In this document: piece by piece, positions 11,618-24,734 of the stretch
Layout: every line of letters starts with the position of its first letter
Numbering within the stretch: position 1 is the stretch's first letter
Source of the DNA: Adiantum capillus-veneris
Lineage: Eukaryota; Streptophyta; Polypodiopsida; Polypodiales; Pteridaceae
Direction: 5' to 3'
Assembly: GCA_014529385.2 (NCBI GenBank)
Contig: CM043956.1
Span: forward strand, 91,032,721 to 91,096,720
DNA length: 64,000 nt
Notes under the pieces: model-generated
The model's input: only the letters and a program-made list of their open reading frames with translations
Told to the model about the DNA's origin: nothing
Database searches by the model: none
Position numbers and translations under genes: made by a program

Positions 11618-11837
11618 AAGCCTTTAGCCTTTGGAATGTAGAAAGCAAAAGACTATGGACCTTAATAGAAGAGAGCTAATTGTAATGAGATGACATGCCA
11701 AACGTCACATCCCTATATATATAAGCTATATAAGAGAGCTAAGCATGCAAAAAATGCTTCTCACGTTCTCCTTTTGATTTTTTGACTTTCTTTATTCGGT
11801 CTATTCAAGAATATCTCTCTAGTCTTTAAGTATTAAC

Positions 11838-11931
11838 CACCTCTTAGAGCCCCCTAGACATGCGGGTGTGGGTGAGTGGGCACAATTCCGTAAAACTAGT
11901 CGAAGCAAAGCTTCAAATAGCTTTTAAAAAA
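11838..11931 (+). mobile_element. 5'-truncated tRNA-derived SINE with 10-bp target site duplication
   Basis: The body (GACATGCGGGTGTGGGTGAG...CCGTAAAACTAGTCGAAGC...TTTTAAAAAAA) matches the 3' part of the fuller SINE at 22397-22540. It is bounded by perfect 10-bp direct repeats AAGTATTAAC at 11828-11837 and 11932-11941. That is the hallmark of target-primed insertion. The tRNA-like head with the A and B boxes is missing or eroded. Confidence 0.75.
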
Positions 11932-12061
11932 AAGTATTAACGGGCTCTATCCCATGTTTATTAGGGCAAATCTTTTTAGGTTCCTTCTTTGAAACGCTTT
12001 TCTAAATAAAAAATGGCATCTCCTACATGTTGCAATTGCCTCCCCCTCCTCCCTCGGAAAA

Positions 12062-12260
12062 AAAAACCTAGGTTTAGTGTAATCCCACCTACAAATTTTG
12101 AAATTTACCTCTAAATTTTGGATTTGAAGGTGAGAAACCTACAAAATTTTGAAAAAATGAGGGTACTTCGATATAAAATCCTTCAAATTTTGTCAATTTA
12201 CCTCTGTTGTTTCACACATGTAGGTTTGCAAGTTTTTGGAAAAAAGTTTTTTTCGAGCAC
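12062..12260. repeat. Dispersed repeat, copy 1
   Basis: This segment begins AACCTAGGTTTAGTG, contains TTTACCTCTAAATTTTGG and GAAGGTGAGAAACCTAC, and ends TGTAGGTTTGCAAGTTTTT. It is homologous in order to 59436-59621. The ends carry short complementary pieces (AACCTA / TAGGTT), so a small foldback or MITE-type element is possible, but no target duplication was found. Confidence 0.6.
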
Positions 12261-12662
12261 TACGGGCCAGGGCCCACAGACAGCCCGTATGAGCGCGTAG
12301 CAGTCTGTCTTTATCGTTTGCAATGCGATCCACGAACCACCCTATCGACAATGCGATGCATGCACTCGATCAGTTTGCCTCCTACTTAGTACTTACCTAC
12401 CGAGACAACAACCTATTTGCACTATATTCCGTGCATGCTCGCAAGGGATAAGTAAGAGAGGAACAATGCGAGATTGAGCGCGACGGGCAACACACACACA
12501 CACGCATCCCCTACTACCCTCTTGATTAACCTCATTTTGAGCCCTATCGCCCTCTACACAATGCACATGCGTCCAGTGTACATTTGTTGGAGTCCGATCC
12601 TCCTCTGCCTTGTGCATTTGTTGGTGGTCAACAAATATCACTATGTCTCTCTCTATCTCTCT

Positions 12663-12694
12663 CGTACGTACGTACACACACACACACACACACA
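12663..12694. repeat. (GTAC)n/(CA)n compound microsatellite
   Basis: CGTACGTACGTAC passes directly into a CA run. Short CA repeats also occur at 12489-12502. Confidence 0.9.
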
Positions 12695-13056
12695 CTTTTT
12701 GAGTAGAAAAAATAGCCAACTTATAACAAAGCATTTGCCTTTCCCAGCCATGCACGGCTCTCTTTGGACTCTCTCTCGTTTAAAAGTCTTATTAGTTTTC
12801 CTCCATGCTCTTCCAAGGCATCTCCCAAGATTCGCTATCAAAGTTCAATCCAAAATCGTACACATTACTATCTATTTTACGTATCGGTCTATTCGCAAAC
12901 TCTTGAATAATTAAAGGTCAAGATTCCCTTCAATACTAATACCAAAACCATAACGTCCCTATTCTTGCTCGTTCCCACATAGACACACATGTTGCCTGCC
13001 CACACTCACAACATTCATCGCACACATCCTCATGCCCTGTTGCTCTGCTTATTACT

Positions 13057-13069
13057 AGAGAGAGAGAGA

Positions 13070-13116
<47 letters not shown>

Positions 13117-13201
13117 AAGGCATGGTTCTCTCTTGCCTTCCCCACCTCTTCTGCGATTGCTTCATCATCATCAGCTTCATCGTAGCGTTGCACACAAACA
13201 A

Positions 13202-13246
<45 letters not shown>
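13057..13246. repeat. Two (GA)n microsatellites
   Basis: GA runs at about 13057-13112 (one GTGA interruption) and 13204-13246 are separated by about 90 bp of unique sequence. Open frames of Ser-Leu or Arg-Glu repeats across this stretch are products of the dinucleotide repeat, not genes. Confidence 0.95.
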
Positions 13247-13643
13247 CCACCTACTCACGAGGCCTCGCAAGAATGAATAGATTTCCATGGAGATTCCCTT
13301 GGAATTTGCAAATTTGAAAGGAAAAGACTCTGCGCTATTGCCATCGTGTGCTTTACAAAACCTCCCACCACCATCAACCCTTCCAGCTCTTGCGTTGCAT
13401 GGTCAACACCAAGCCTTCAAGGTCTGTACTACTGTCCTTGTGGCCTTCAATCTCTCTTGCCTCTATTACCCCCTACTCTCCTTTGCCAAGACCTTCAAGA
13501 GATCCGTTTTCCTCTCCTTGTCTCATCAAAGTCCTCATTCACTCCCTTTGCATATTCGTCTACCTACAATATGCCATGGTCTCCTCCGTCAAGACCCTCA
13601 GGGTGTCTATCTTCCTCTCTTTCTCTCCCCACCCGCTCTTCCT

Positions 13644-13897
13644 CTCCTTCAAACGGTGGAAGTGGCTCCATTCGTTGCTCTGCACACCGCGTCCCTGCCT
13701 CCTCACATCCCTGTCCCCTTCTCTGGGTTCTCCCATCACATCAGGTCATCCACATCCCCTACTTGCACGTCTCCTTCAAACGGTGGAAGTGGCTCCATTC
13801 GTTGCTCTGCACACCGCTTCCCTGCCTCCTCACATCCCTGTCCCCTTCTCTGGGTTCTCCCATCACATTAGGTCATCCACATCCCCTACTTGCACGT
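13644..13897. repeat. 127-bp tandem duplication
   Basis: The unit starting CTCCTTCAAACGGTGGAAG at 13644 is repeated at 13771 with very few differences (period 127). The period is not a multiple of three, so the overlapping open frames shift between copies and are unlikely to be coding. CA repeats follow at 13912-13939. Confidence 0.85.
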
Positions 13898-14159
13898 CCG
13901 TCTGCCTCACAGACACACACACACACACACACACACACATGCCCTTTGTCATGACCTGCTAATCGCATAGTGAGAGGACAAGGCTCCTCAAACAACCAAC
14001 AAGCGCAAGATAGAAGAAAAATTCTATCTCTGTCTCTCCTCCATTGGTCTGATACATGGGATCTATCTCTTTCTACTCTATCCCTCCCTCTCTCTCTTCA
14101 CCATGCAAGGTTCATCCGTTTGACACACCACCTAAAAAATCTACCCCTCCCTCTCTTTA

Positions 14160-14161
<2 letters not shown>

Positions 14162-14218
<57 letters not shown>
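14162..14218. repeat. (CT)n microsatellite
   Basis: An uninterrupted CT run of about 57 bp in pyrimidine-rich DNA. The stretch 14220-14800 that follows holds no recognisable gene. Confidence 0.95.
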
Positions 14219-14220
<2 letters not shown>

Positions 14221-14805
14221 CACGTGCCACTCCTCCCCTTTTCCCCTCAAAGGTCTTGGAGGATCTCATTAGGAAGTAGGTCAAACAAAATTTGGCACAC
14301 CTATTTGATCTTTAATACTTCATCCTATCCTACTCGCTCCACTTCCTTCTATTAGCTAGAATCTTACAAGATTCCTCCAGATATTTTATATACACCATCC
14401 AAAAATTACTTGAGCCTGTGCACCTAGGATTTTTTGTGATGTGCACCCATGCCTCCTCCCCTCTGTCTTCCCACCGTCCATATTGCAGGATCGGCCACCT
14501 CGCCTGGCTTCATGTCCTTTACGGTTCACCCCACCTTGCTCCTGCGCACATCCTGCTTGTTGCTCCTCTGTTTGTGAACCCTCATACCGTTACGCTATTT
14601 TACCCCTTGTACTTTGCTGGTAGTTGACACGATGCCCTCCTTTTCCCTGCTAAACTCGATTTTCCCTTTGAAATCAAGGAATCTGCTTTCCTACCTCCCT
14701 TGCACACTCCCTAGCCCCCTTGTCAACTTACGTTCTAAACGATGTGCCTTGGCTTACTTGGCTCTAGTGCTTGCAACGTGATGCATGAACATCCTGCAAG
14801 TCCCT

Positions 14806-14981
14806 TATAAGACCTAGGGTAACTGAACATAGGATCCTCCTCCCTACCGCCCCTTATATAGGCTAGCTCCTAGCACTTGCCCTAAGCGGATCCCCAGTCC
14901 GCATTGGTCCAGTCCAGGTCCTTGGCCTAGGTCCCTGACCCCCTAGGTTGGGCCTTGCCCCGTAGGACCCTTGTTGTGACA
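14806..14981 (-). repeat. 3' LTR of the 5.43-kb element
   Basis: This is 176 bp, with minus-strand start TGTCACAACAAGG and end AGGTCTTATA. On the minus strand it contains a TATATAAGG promoter-like box (14860-14854). It differs from the 5' LTR by about 4-5%, which indicates an old insertion. Confidence 0.9.
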
Positions 14982-14998
14982 TTACTCCCCCCTTAAGG
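14982..14998 (-). promoter_or_regulatory. Polypurine tract of the 5.43-kb element
   Basis: On the minus strand the sequence TTAAGGGGGGAGTAA abuts the TG start of the 3' LTR. This is the expected position and composition for the primer of plus-strand DNA synthesis. Confidence 0.85.
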
Positions 14999-17900
14999 AA
15001 GAGTTTTCGTCCTCGAAAACACAAGTAGTAATATCTTCTGAAGAATACTAATGTTTCTAGCGTAACATCCCACATGGATCCAACGGTTCATTTGAGCGGA
15101 ACCTGGTTCAGTAGGAGGTTCAATGAAACCAAGAGTAACATCTTGATTTTCTACATTGTTGTCCATTTGTAACCATCTGATGGTACCGGTTCCTATCCAA
15201 ACATAGTGTGTAGACTCCATTTAGAACGCTCATGAGCATGGTAAACGAATTTAGCACAACATAGGTGTACCAAAAAGAGTACCTCTTGTCACTTTCCATG
15301 AAAGGAACTTGCTAACATAACTCATCAGCCAATTTTAAGTCCTTGACTTGGTCCCAATTTTCATCATCAATAAACAACCCCACCCTAACGAGTGTTCAAG
15401 GTTGAGAACCTGAGTTTTACATGAAGAGACTACGTAGTCGCAACATGCGTTAACTGATAGGAAGTAAACTCCAAGAAGAGCAATAAATGCTTATTAATTG
15501 GATTACTTGGTGCTAATGTATGCACTTTGCATATCCTTTTAGCCCAAGGTTACACTTTGTAATCTGCAAATCCCCTTGGATACTGACAGTACTAAGGTGT
15601 GTTTCCCCCACGGTTTACAGACAGTCTTCCCAGACGACTGGTAAACGGGGAATCACAATAGCGTATACCATCGTTGAGGAATCAACAATGTCCGGAATAA
15701 CCATTGTGGTCAACTTGAAAAATCCACAAACACCCAAACCGAGCCATGACCTCTATCGGGGATTTAGTAGACCCAAAAGTAATCTCATAGAGCTACTGCT
15801 CATAGAGAGCAATAAATACTTCATAAGCAACCACTGGATGAATATGCATGCCATTCCAAATCAGCTTTTGCTAAACACTAGGGCCCATAACACCTAGTGT
15901 GCATGCATTTAGCAAAAAACAGATCCGAACCTGTATATCCATGGTGATCCTTGCCAATACGTATGACAAATGTGATGCACCTAGCACACATTAAAAACGA
16001 ATGTAAATAGGTCTTAAAAAAAACTAATTACTTTCAGTTGCAATCTTGTGCCAGCCTTGCTGAAACGTCTGAACCATAATAATAGGTGAAACATGGATCA
16101 CTTCTAGGTACAAACAATGAAACTTTTTCATTAACAACTTAGATCCTTGCTATATGTATAAACAACCATCTGTAATGTTGTTTAGATGTACTTGTACCTT
16201 AACAAGTCATTCTATGTATCCGACAATTTCTGGCCACGAAATTGCTCCTGATACGTCGTGCTAAAAAATGGTCTAGAACACAAATCTGAGCAGCACCTAG
16301 GGACTTATCGTGACACATAATTGAAATAATGGCGCCAGTGTCAGTCGAGAGACTCATATTCTCCAAATGTGGAATATGTCTCATGTAAGGATGTGTAAAA
16401 AAGAACATCCTTCAAGTACAAAATGTACTTGTGTGTGGAGGTAACTGCGAACACTCTACGATAGGAGTGAGAGGGACCCTCATTAGCCTTGCTCCACACT
16501 AGCTAAACCGAACTCCTTGAGTTCCTAGACCATGTTGTATCCCATGTGACAACATGTGCCAAATTGAACCCTCCAAGAGGTTCATAACAGCATAAGGCAG
16601 AAAGAGAGATTGGACTCTTGGCCCAAAATACTTTGTGCCGACATGCCCTTGGCATGGCTTTGTAACATTCAAGCGTACTTATACGTCTTGAAAAACCGAG
16701 GAAAGCATACTAAAAATGGAATAACACCAAATCAATAGATGCGTACCTGGATATTTGAACGTAATGTTCACTTACCTGTATTCAGATGGAGAGGAGCACG
16801 TCCCCTACCTGAGGAAACAAATAGCCTTGCCCTGGGAACCCTGGGTGTTGCCTTTGCAATCCAAGCCCTTGGATTTAGAATCTACGTAGTCAAACCCCTT
16901 TGTAAGACGCCTTGTAGAAACTGCTCAACTAGCAGATAACGGTAACCAACATAGTCAACCGTGTACAGAATGATTGGAATCACTTGAAAAGTGTGTTCAG
17001 TCGCTACCGCGTGGTAGATTGCGGAAGTCTTTCCTTGAAAGTATAACTGGGAGAGGTCAACTATGATCCTCAATGCAGATCAAACTGTGATTCTTAATGC
17101 CTATGGGGTGATGTAGCAATCACCGCCGGGTCTTACCCCAAAACAATATGTCCATAGACACGCCGTAGTGCTATAGAGAGAGCAGGAAATCCACACAAGT
17201 GAACTACCGATCTCTTATGGACAACCATGCTATCACAACTGAGTGTTGCGTCTATACTCCGTGGTAGAGATTAGCCGGTGTGAGTTTAAGATTATCAAAA
17301 ACTAACTTGAGCGTCGCACTGAAAAATGTAGTGCAAAAATGACACCCTAAACATTCGTAATGACAAGACGCTTGCTTGTCAATTAACATCAATGTGTACT
17401 CCACTGGGTAGAGCTGTCCGATCTTGAGAGCAATCATCCAAGGGATACCAACAAGTGGATCTTACCCTAAAGTTAGCAATGGCTCTTAGCCAGCCTGTGT
17501 GTGGCTCCTAGCTCTTACTACAATTAGTGTTCAATCGATAAACCGATGAAAACGAATGTGAATGGCATCTTGGCCCATTTCTAGCTGAGAGTTAGAGCAC
17601 CATGGCTCATGCTGACTCCCAAACAAAACATGTATGACAAGCTTCTCAGAAGTTTGCATTATTCTTGAGAAAAATAAAAAAAAGGGACAGAAGAAGAGCC
17701 ATGCTGGGCGGAGAAACTTTCCTTAAATTTGTAGAGGGTGTGCCTAGAAGGTGTGCTCTTAGACATCTTATGCCTCAATTGCAGCTTATCCTATAAGCAT
17801 ACAACAATCTGTCTGTATGACGCTCTCATCGAGAGAGGCAACAAAAAAAACACAAGTCAAATCTTTACCGGCTACTGTGTATGGGCGTGACTATACAAGG

Positions 17901-19880
17901 GTGACTGGAATAGGGAACCTTGCCGGTGAATCTAGTCTAAATTTTAGGTTCTTTGTAGTGTTGTTGAGTGGTGATAGAAACCAACAATCATATTAAACAA
18001 TCCATCCATAGTCTGTCCTTGACAGAGTTGCGAGTGTGTTAGCGGAAGCGTAATCTTTGAAGTGGTGGAATTTATGCCACCTAGTTAGCATGCCTTGCAT
18101 ACAGATTTGGAAGCGCTTGGCGAAAATGATGGCCTCAAACGTGAGAATCAAAACCAAAAGTACCTTGCACCGTTTAGACTGGTAGGGATTCTGTCTGATA
18201 TTCCCTATTTTTCCGATTCCCTGAAGTCGTGCTTCCTAGAAAATTGCCAAAGCACTTTGCTTTGCACAATGACAGTAATTGCGAAGTAAAGTGTAAACAA
18301 GGAAAAACAAGAAAAACTTAAACTTGGCTAACTTGGTCCTTGTTGTAACCAGTTGGTCCAATATTCCGTGGAAGAAAACTCGCTTAACTATGGTGCATAG
18401 CCATATCTGCTCTGCAGGAGTGGGGTCAGTCGTGTGTACAGATACGTCCCTTGTATCATATATGCCCGTCTGTTACACATGAAATAACCTGTTGGCATAT
18501 TGTCAAGGCCGTCCCAAGTTTGTATGCTCATAGCATAGGCCGAACATGGAAGTCTTGTCTTTGCATGATACTTTTTAGTAGACTCACTTTGGATGCTACC
18601 ATGCCTTAGAGCTACAAAAACTCTTGCTCCACAGAAGTACTCATGCATTCAGAAATAATCGACCTTGTCCAGTTGGACAATGTGTTGGAATATAGAAAAA
18701 TACGTGCAGTAAATGTGTCGCATACCTGCTTAACTTGAGTACCATTGTCCTTGACCACTCATAAACATCCATGGCATACCATAGTTACAAGCACATGCTC
18801 AACAAACAAAAAAGAAACTGCGTACCTCATGAACGATGCCGTTGCCGTTTCCTGCAACCTAGGCCTTTCCTTATTCGCAACGGACTTGGAAGCTTAAAAT
18901 TACCAGACCAAGTGTATTTGAGGTGTGCAATAGTGGTTGCATTCACCTGGCCTGTGACTTCATGCTCAACATCCTGCTGTAGTGAGCAAGCCCTGCCTGA
19001 ACTTGCCATGAGTGCTAGGAAACTTTAATTTTGTAGTAAAATAACGGTTTTGAAGATCTCTGAAGATGGTTTCCGGACACATTAAAATGCCTGGCATATC
19101 ATTGTAATGTGTATTCGCTATACTAAAGCATTTCCATGCCACCCGGCCCATGCCTTGCATGCATTCGATTTGTCACATGTGTTGCCGAACATAAAAAACG
19201 ACTCATACAAAACATAAAAAACATGTGTTGCTCTGAATGATGAGAACATGTCATTGTAGCCACCATGCAACATCTGTCATGCTGTATGACCATCCATACC
19301 AAGCTCCTCGTGAATCCAAGTGGACTCGCAACCATGGGGCGTCGCCTTGTTGATGCGCAAATTATGCTCGAGTGGCTAAGAGCTGTCGTCGTCAACCCAC
19401 AATTTTCAGATAATAAAAAAACTTCTGTCGTACTGTTAATGGCCTGCGATCTGTGTCGGCTATGTGGACTGCCCTCGGCTTATACTAATCGGTAAGACCA
19501 CGAGGGCTTGTGTAGATAGTGTAGATATGGGGTGGGGTGGGAAAGCCTCCTTGGAAAGGGGATGCCCAAAGTCTTCAAGACCCAAAGGGCGCCCAATTTG
19601 AAACCTAATGAAAAAAAAAAGAACATGGCGATGACAATGGCAGCGCGCAGGGGTGGGGCCTCGCGACCCTGACGAGCCCAACCCCATTTGATTTCAAGCA
19701 TCTCGAGTTGCATGCCTCCTCAGCACCAGCGGCCCTGCACACGGCCTTCGACCCCGTGCTCTTCTTGCTTAGTCGGTTTGCACACCACGCTCCATGTCGG
19801 GTGCTTGAGCTTGTCATGAAGATCCCATATAAGGGGCTAATCCTGCCGCTCCTCCCTCGCTGCACGTCCTCCTGAAAAAC

Positions 19881-19987
<107 letters not shown>

Positions 19988-20047
19988 CCATGCCTCGAAG
20001 AGAGAGCACACCATGCCTTCTTCTTCTTTCTCCCCCTTCTCCCCTGA

Positions 20048-20059
20048 GCTCTGATACCA
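20048..20059 (-). promoter_or_regulatory. Primer binding site (initiator Met tRNA type)
   Basis: TGGTATCAGAGC on the minus strand lies one base after the end of the right-hand LTR. This is the standard plant retrotransposon primer binding site. Confidence 0.9.
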
Positions 20060-20060
20060 A

Positions 20061-20236
20061 TATAAGACCTAGGGTAACTGAACATAGAATCCTCCTCCCT
20101 ACCGTCCCTTATATAGGCTAGCTCCTAGCACTTGCCCTAAGCGGATCCCTAGTCCGCACTGGTCCAGTCCAGGCCCTTGGCCTAGGTCCCTGAGCCCCTA
20201 GGTTGGGCCTTGCCCCGTAGGACCCTTGTCTTGACA
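20061..20236 (-). repeat. 5' LTR of the 5.43-kb element
   Basis: 176 bp, homologous end to end with 14806-14981. A TATATAA box lies at 20115-20109 on the minus strand. Confidence 0.9.
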
Positions 20237-20590
20237 TCCCTGTCCCCCCCTTGTCATCGTTAGATGTACGGGCCGATCCTCCTCACCCTGCATCTGCATG
20301 ACTGTTCTAGGTACCGACATCATGCTACTTTGGTACTCTATCGGGCACCTCCCACCCATACTGCACCTCCATCGTCCTCCTACCTGGAAAGCATTTTGCT
20401 GATGAACTTCTGTGTGGCTATGGATATCAACCTCGTCACTACTAATTTGCATGGTTTTGTTTCTTCTTTTGCTACGAAACAACTAAATTAATCATAAATG
20501 TGTCATGACTCCTCCCCATCCATCCCCATTGTGGCGCCCACACACCCCCACATTACCTGTCGGCTTGGCTTGCAGTTGTGCATGACACAT

Positions 20591-20657
<67 letters not shown>
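20591..20657. repeat. (CA)n(GA)n compound microsatellite
   Basis: A CA run of about 42 bp passes directly into a GA run of about 25 bp. Confidence 0.95.
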
Positions 20658-21249
20658 ATCTCTTTGCAACGGGAAACCTCTTCTTCATGTGCGCTCTCAA
20701 CAGAGAGACAGAGGGAGATTATCTCGACGTTCCACGTGTGGAATCAAAACGAGATTTAAAAAAAAATTTATCACTCCAACTGCACGCCGTAAAATCAAAT
20801 CTCAATTGTCAAAAAGGAATAAAGATTAGAAAATCTTGAACAAATCCAACCAAAATAGATAAGAGAGAGAAATATCTGGAAAGAGCTTTTCTTTTTTCTA
20901 AGCTTGGTTATGATCCAAAATTTTTCCTTTTCCTTTTCCCAAAGAAAGTATCTTGTGAGATACCATCTAATGCAAACGTTGGTACTACCTTTGAACAAAA
21001 AAACATTTTTTGACTTTCAAGCAAAGTTGTAAACGGGCATTCTTTTTAATAGCTCTTTTGAGCTTGAATTGCTTTAACTCAAAATAATATATGTTGGGGA
21101 TGACCTCCGTGCAAAGGATATGCCTTGTTTTCAGTATGAGTATTGGGTTTTTGGCCTTCAGAAGGCCATAGGAGAGTGGGTGGAGAATTGGTGCTCTTTT
21201 TGGACCGTTTATTAAAAATCACGGATTGATGACACATGTCAGGTGAGCT

Positions 21250-21560
21250 TGTTTTATAATGTATATGGCTCTTTCCATCATTGTAACTTGGTCCCTTGTT
21301 TTAATGCTCAATTGACTTCCTGGTTATATAAAAGGTTATATTATAGTTTTAAAATGTAAATGGGCCTTTTCATCATTTAATTTGGTCCCTTTATTTAATG
21401 TTCACTTGACTTTTTTTTCTTTTTAAATCTTTGTTTAGTTTATAAGTTTTATAAAGGTTATATTTTCATTTTATAACGTAAGTGTTTCTTTTCATCATTG
21501 TAATTTGGTCCCTTTATTAAGTGATCACTTGACTTTAAAAAAATAAAATCTTTGTTTAGT
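21250..21560. repeat. AT-rich tandem repeat, three copies of a ~95-120-bp unit
   Basis: TCATCATTGTAAcTTGGTCCC-like starts occur at about 21276, 21369 and 21491. Each is followed by TTAATG/TTAAGTG...CACTTGACTTT and then by TAAATCTTTGTTTAGTTTATAA in the last two. The surrounding 20990-22060 region is AT-rich intergenic DNA with no gene seen. Confidence 0.65.
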
Positions 21561-22172
21561 TTATAAATGGGTCTCTTCATTTAAGGATCTAATGAATTTC
21601 TTGTCAACTGTTTGATTAAAAACATACTTTTTCCTTTGTAAATTTTCTTTTCATTTTACATACAATTTCTAGCTAAAAATAATAAATTGTCCTTAAATGA
21701 AAGAATTTTTCACCACTAAGATTTTTTTTTCAACTTTTGGTTTTGATATGCAAATGTCACCTTATTACTTTTGGTTTTCAGCTTTAGAATTTTTTCACAA
21801 CTAAGATTTTTATTAGGAATTAGGTTTAAACATTTTCAATATTCATTTCCATCCTAAAGATATTATGGATTTCTTTCGTTTAATAGCATGCATCATTTTA
21901 TTGTGTAATTTATTTTATTGATGTATTTATTCAAGAATTAGATCAATTTTTAAACTCTCACTAATATTTTATATGCTTTATGTTTTCATGAGGTCAATTA
22001 ATATAACACTCATACATAAGGGCATAAAGAAAAGCGAAAATTTTTGGTGTAATTCCTTTACCACTGTATTGAATTATTGAATGTTCTCCATGTGGCATTT
22101 GAATGTTTTTGAATTTTAATTTGTGCATATGGGAGTGCCCCCTCCACTCTCTCACTTCGTTGGAGTCCAGGT

Positions 22173-22173
<1 letters not shown>

Positions 22174-22264
<91 letters not shown>
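22174..22264. repeat. (CT)n microsatellite
   Basis: About 90 bp of CT with a single TTT interruption near the middle. Confidence 0.95.
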
Positions 22265-22267
<3 letters not shown>

Positions 22268-22396
22268 GTAGGCCACCGTAAATCTTTACCTTGTTAAAAC
22301 ATGCAATAGTGAAGAAGGGAGTTAATTTGATGCAAAGTATTGACTGATGAAGTTCTTTTGTAAATAATTTTCATTAATAAATGAGTCATTTCATTT

Positions 22397-22540
22397 AAGT
22401 TGGCCTAGTGGTAAAGTAAAGGTGAGGGCTTTAAGCGCACCCACTATGGTTCAATCTTTGAGACATGGGTGTGGGTGAATGGGTGCAATCCCGTAAAACT
22501 AACCGAAGCAAGGCTTCGAACAACTAAAAAATAGATATGG
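22397..22540 (+). mobile_element. tRNA-derived SINE
   Basis: TGGCCTAGTGG at 22401-22411 matches the RNA polymerase III A box. GGTTCAATC at 22448-22456 matches the B box, and the spacing of about 37 bp is normal for a tRNA head. The tRNA-unrelated body (GACATGGGTGTGGGTGAATGG...CCCGTAAAACTAACCGAAGC) is shared with 11838-11931. The tail is A-rich (AACTAAAAAATA). No clear target duplication was found. It is not a tRNA gene: the acceptor and anticodon arms do not fold in the usual way. Confidence 0.8.
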
Positions 22541-23195
22541 TTACTACCTACAAAATACACACAATTGGCCTAAGAAACTAGCAATATTAAGAAAGTGATA
22601 CTTGCTACTCTAAAATGTATCGTATTCTTCAGCAATCAAAAAACTCAACCATCATCATATACTATGCTATATAGCATATTAGGTCCCCCAAAACTCAAGG
22701 AATTACTGCTGCTAAATTAGCCTGTATGGATGTGTTGGCACTTGCATGGCTTACAGGAGACACCAACTCTAGCTGGTCACATCCACTTCCACTGTGCTCC
22801 ATCTCTTGGTCTTGATGTTCCAAGCAGGCTGAAAATTTACTATGGACTACATAAGGCTATTACTACTATTGGCAACACTTTTAGAAAATCCTTTTATTAA
22901 CGAGATTCCCTTCCCCTGTCTCAGTTCCATACCCTAAAGCCTAACCCTTCAAGTCATCACCATCGCAATGCTCCTCCGCATGCACCCTTTGCATGGCCTT
23001 TCCACCTACTTGCGAGTAACTGTCAACTTTCCTTCAAATGTAGGTCTCAATAACTAGCCTTCAACCAGCCTTGAAGCAGAGCGAGCTGGAGGCATTCAAT
23101 CAGTGCTGTTAATTTGCAATAGGCAAGTAGGAGGCATTCAAGCAATGCTACGGACCTGCAGCAGCAGGCAATAATTAGTTGCAATGCAGGCCATC

Positions 23196-23196
<1 letters not shown>

Positions 23197-23252
<56 letters not shown>
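23197..23252. repeat. (GA)n microsatellite
   Basis: About 56 bp of uninterrupted GA. A 33-bp direct duplication (AATATTTAAAAACATGTGAT plus ATCACAA) lies further on at 23517-23580, and TA/TG-rich simple sequence at 23850-23920. No gene is seen in 22540-24480. Confidence 0.9.
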
Positions 23253-23255
<3 letters not shown>

Positions 23256-24482
23256 AGTGATGCAGGCCTTCGTAGAGCACGATGGAGACAGAGAAAGTGA
23301 GAGCGTGCGCAAAGGAAGGAGTTGAACATGGCATGCCCTCCACGTCTCCCCTTCGTCTCTCTTCCCTTAGAATAAGTTTTTAAACGGATCATGTGAACTA
23401 CATGCCTCCTCTTAATGAACCCTTTCTCCATTTTCTACAATTGAGTAATCCCCTACTAAGAAGAGTTTCATAGTAAAGGCTTATTTGTGAGAGGAAAAAA
23501 TAGAAAGCGACACTAATATTTAAAAACATGTGATATCACAATAAAATATTTAAAAACATGTGATATCACAAAAAAATATTACGTTTTTTGAAAAAAATAA
23601 GTGAAAGGGTCACGATGGCTTTCTAAAATAACAAGAAAATGATATAATCATTAGGTTGAGTTTAACTAGAATTATATAAGGTAAAGCATTGTTCAAAAAT
23701 ATCTCTTTTATTACGGGACCGAGTTTCCTCCTTGCAAAGAGGCAAACAGGAAATAATAATTGAATTTTTAAATTTGCAAGATTTTTGAACTAAGTTCTCG
23801 CATATTTCACAATTTTTTCTTTCCTTTACCATGGTTTGCTCATTTAGTGTATATATATGTGTGTGTGTGTGTAAAATAAATAAATATATGTATGTGTGTA
23901 TATATGTATATATATAGAATTTACTAGAATTATGCAAGGTGAAGTTTCACTTTAGCATTCTAAAAGAATAGAATGCAAGTGAAGTCAAACAGTCTAAGGA
24001 TGTGAAATGAAGGGTGAAATAGAATGATTCATTTAATACTTTAAAATGGAAATATCATTTAAGGTAAGTCTCCATTAATGACACTAAAATCAATGAAAGT
24101 ATGCCTAACCCAACTCAACAATAAGGCTTAGTTTAGAAAGCCAAAAAGTGTGACAACAATTGACTATTTAGTTTACAAAAGCCTAGATAATAATGTTTGA
24201 CACAATACTCAATGGCCCTATTTAAAGAGAGATACACAAATGTCAACACACTCTCACAAGTGCTTTAAAAAAAAAAGTAAAATAAAATTTATGATCATTA
24301 ACTTGTCATGTGGCATTAATTGGCAAGATTGCAGCCAAAAATCCACCCTTCACTAAAGACTACTTATGTAGTCCAAAAAGAAAGAATCTCCTATGGGTCC
24401 ATTTCATTGAATTGTTTTAGAATTACAATGTGACTAGATCCTCAAGAATTAAAAACAAAGTCTAAGAGACCTATTAATCTGA

Positions 24483-24734
24483 ATGATGTCAGCATTCTAT
24501 GGTACACATAATTCATATGCACACTATGTAGACCGAGAAGGACAATTGTACAAAAAGGATCAACCAGTGTTTGGACGGTCCACATACCAGCTTATAGAAG
24601 TGTGCTCAGTGATAGATCAGAAAGGATGGTTCATTTCAAAGGATATAATCTATTATGGTCTATCCTCTCTAGAGCTGAAGGATATTATCCCAATGAACCT
24701 AGAAATCTGTTTAGAGCCAATATCACCCCGATAA
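24483..24734 (+). other. Unassigned 83-codon open frame
   Basis: The translation has mixed composition (STYQLIEVCSVIDQKGWF) and is not low-complexity, but it matches no family I recognise. It lies just upstream of a 1.1-kb direct duplication. It may be a decayed element fragment. Confidence 0.2.

Noticed and set aside
12936-14272. Several open frames of 80-200 codons, many with Ser-Leu or Arg-Glu runs
   Set aside because: They are produced by CT/GA and CA dinucleotide repeats, which lack stops in several frames at once. Overlapping frames are all open, and the 127-bp duplication shifts frame.
22397-22540. A tRNA gene
   Set aside because: A and B boxes match, but the acceptor and anticodon arms do not form and the tRNA-unrelated body is shared with another SINE copy.
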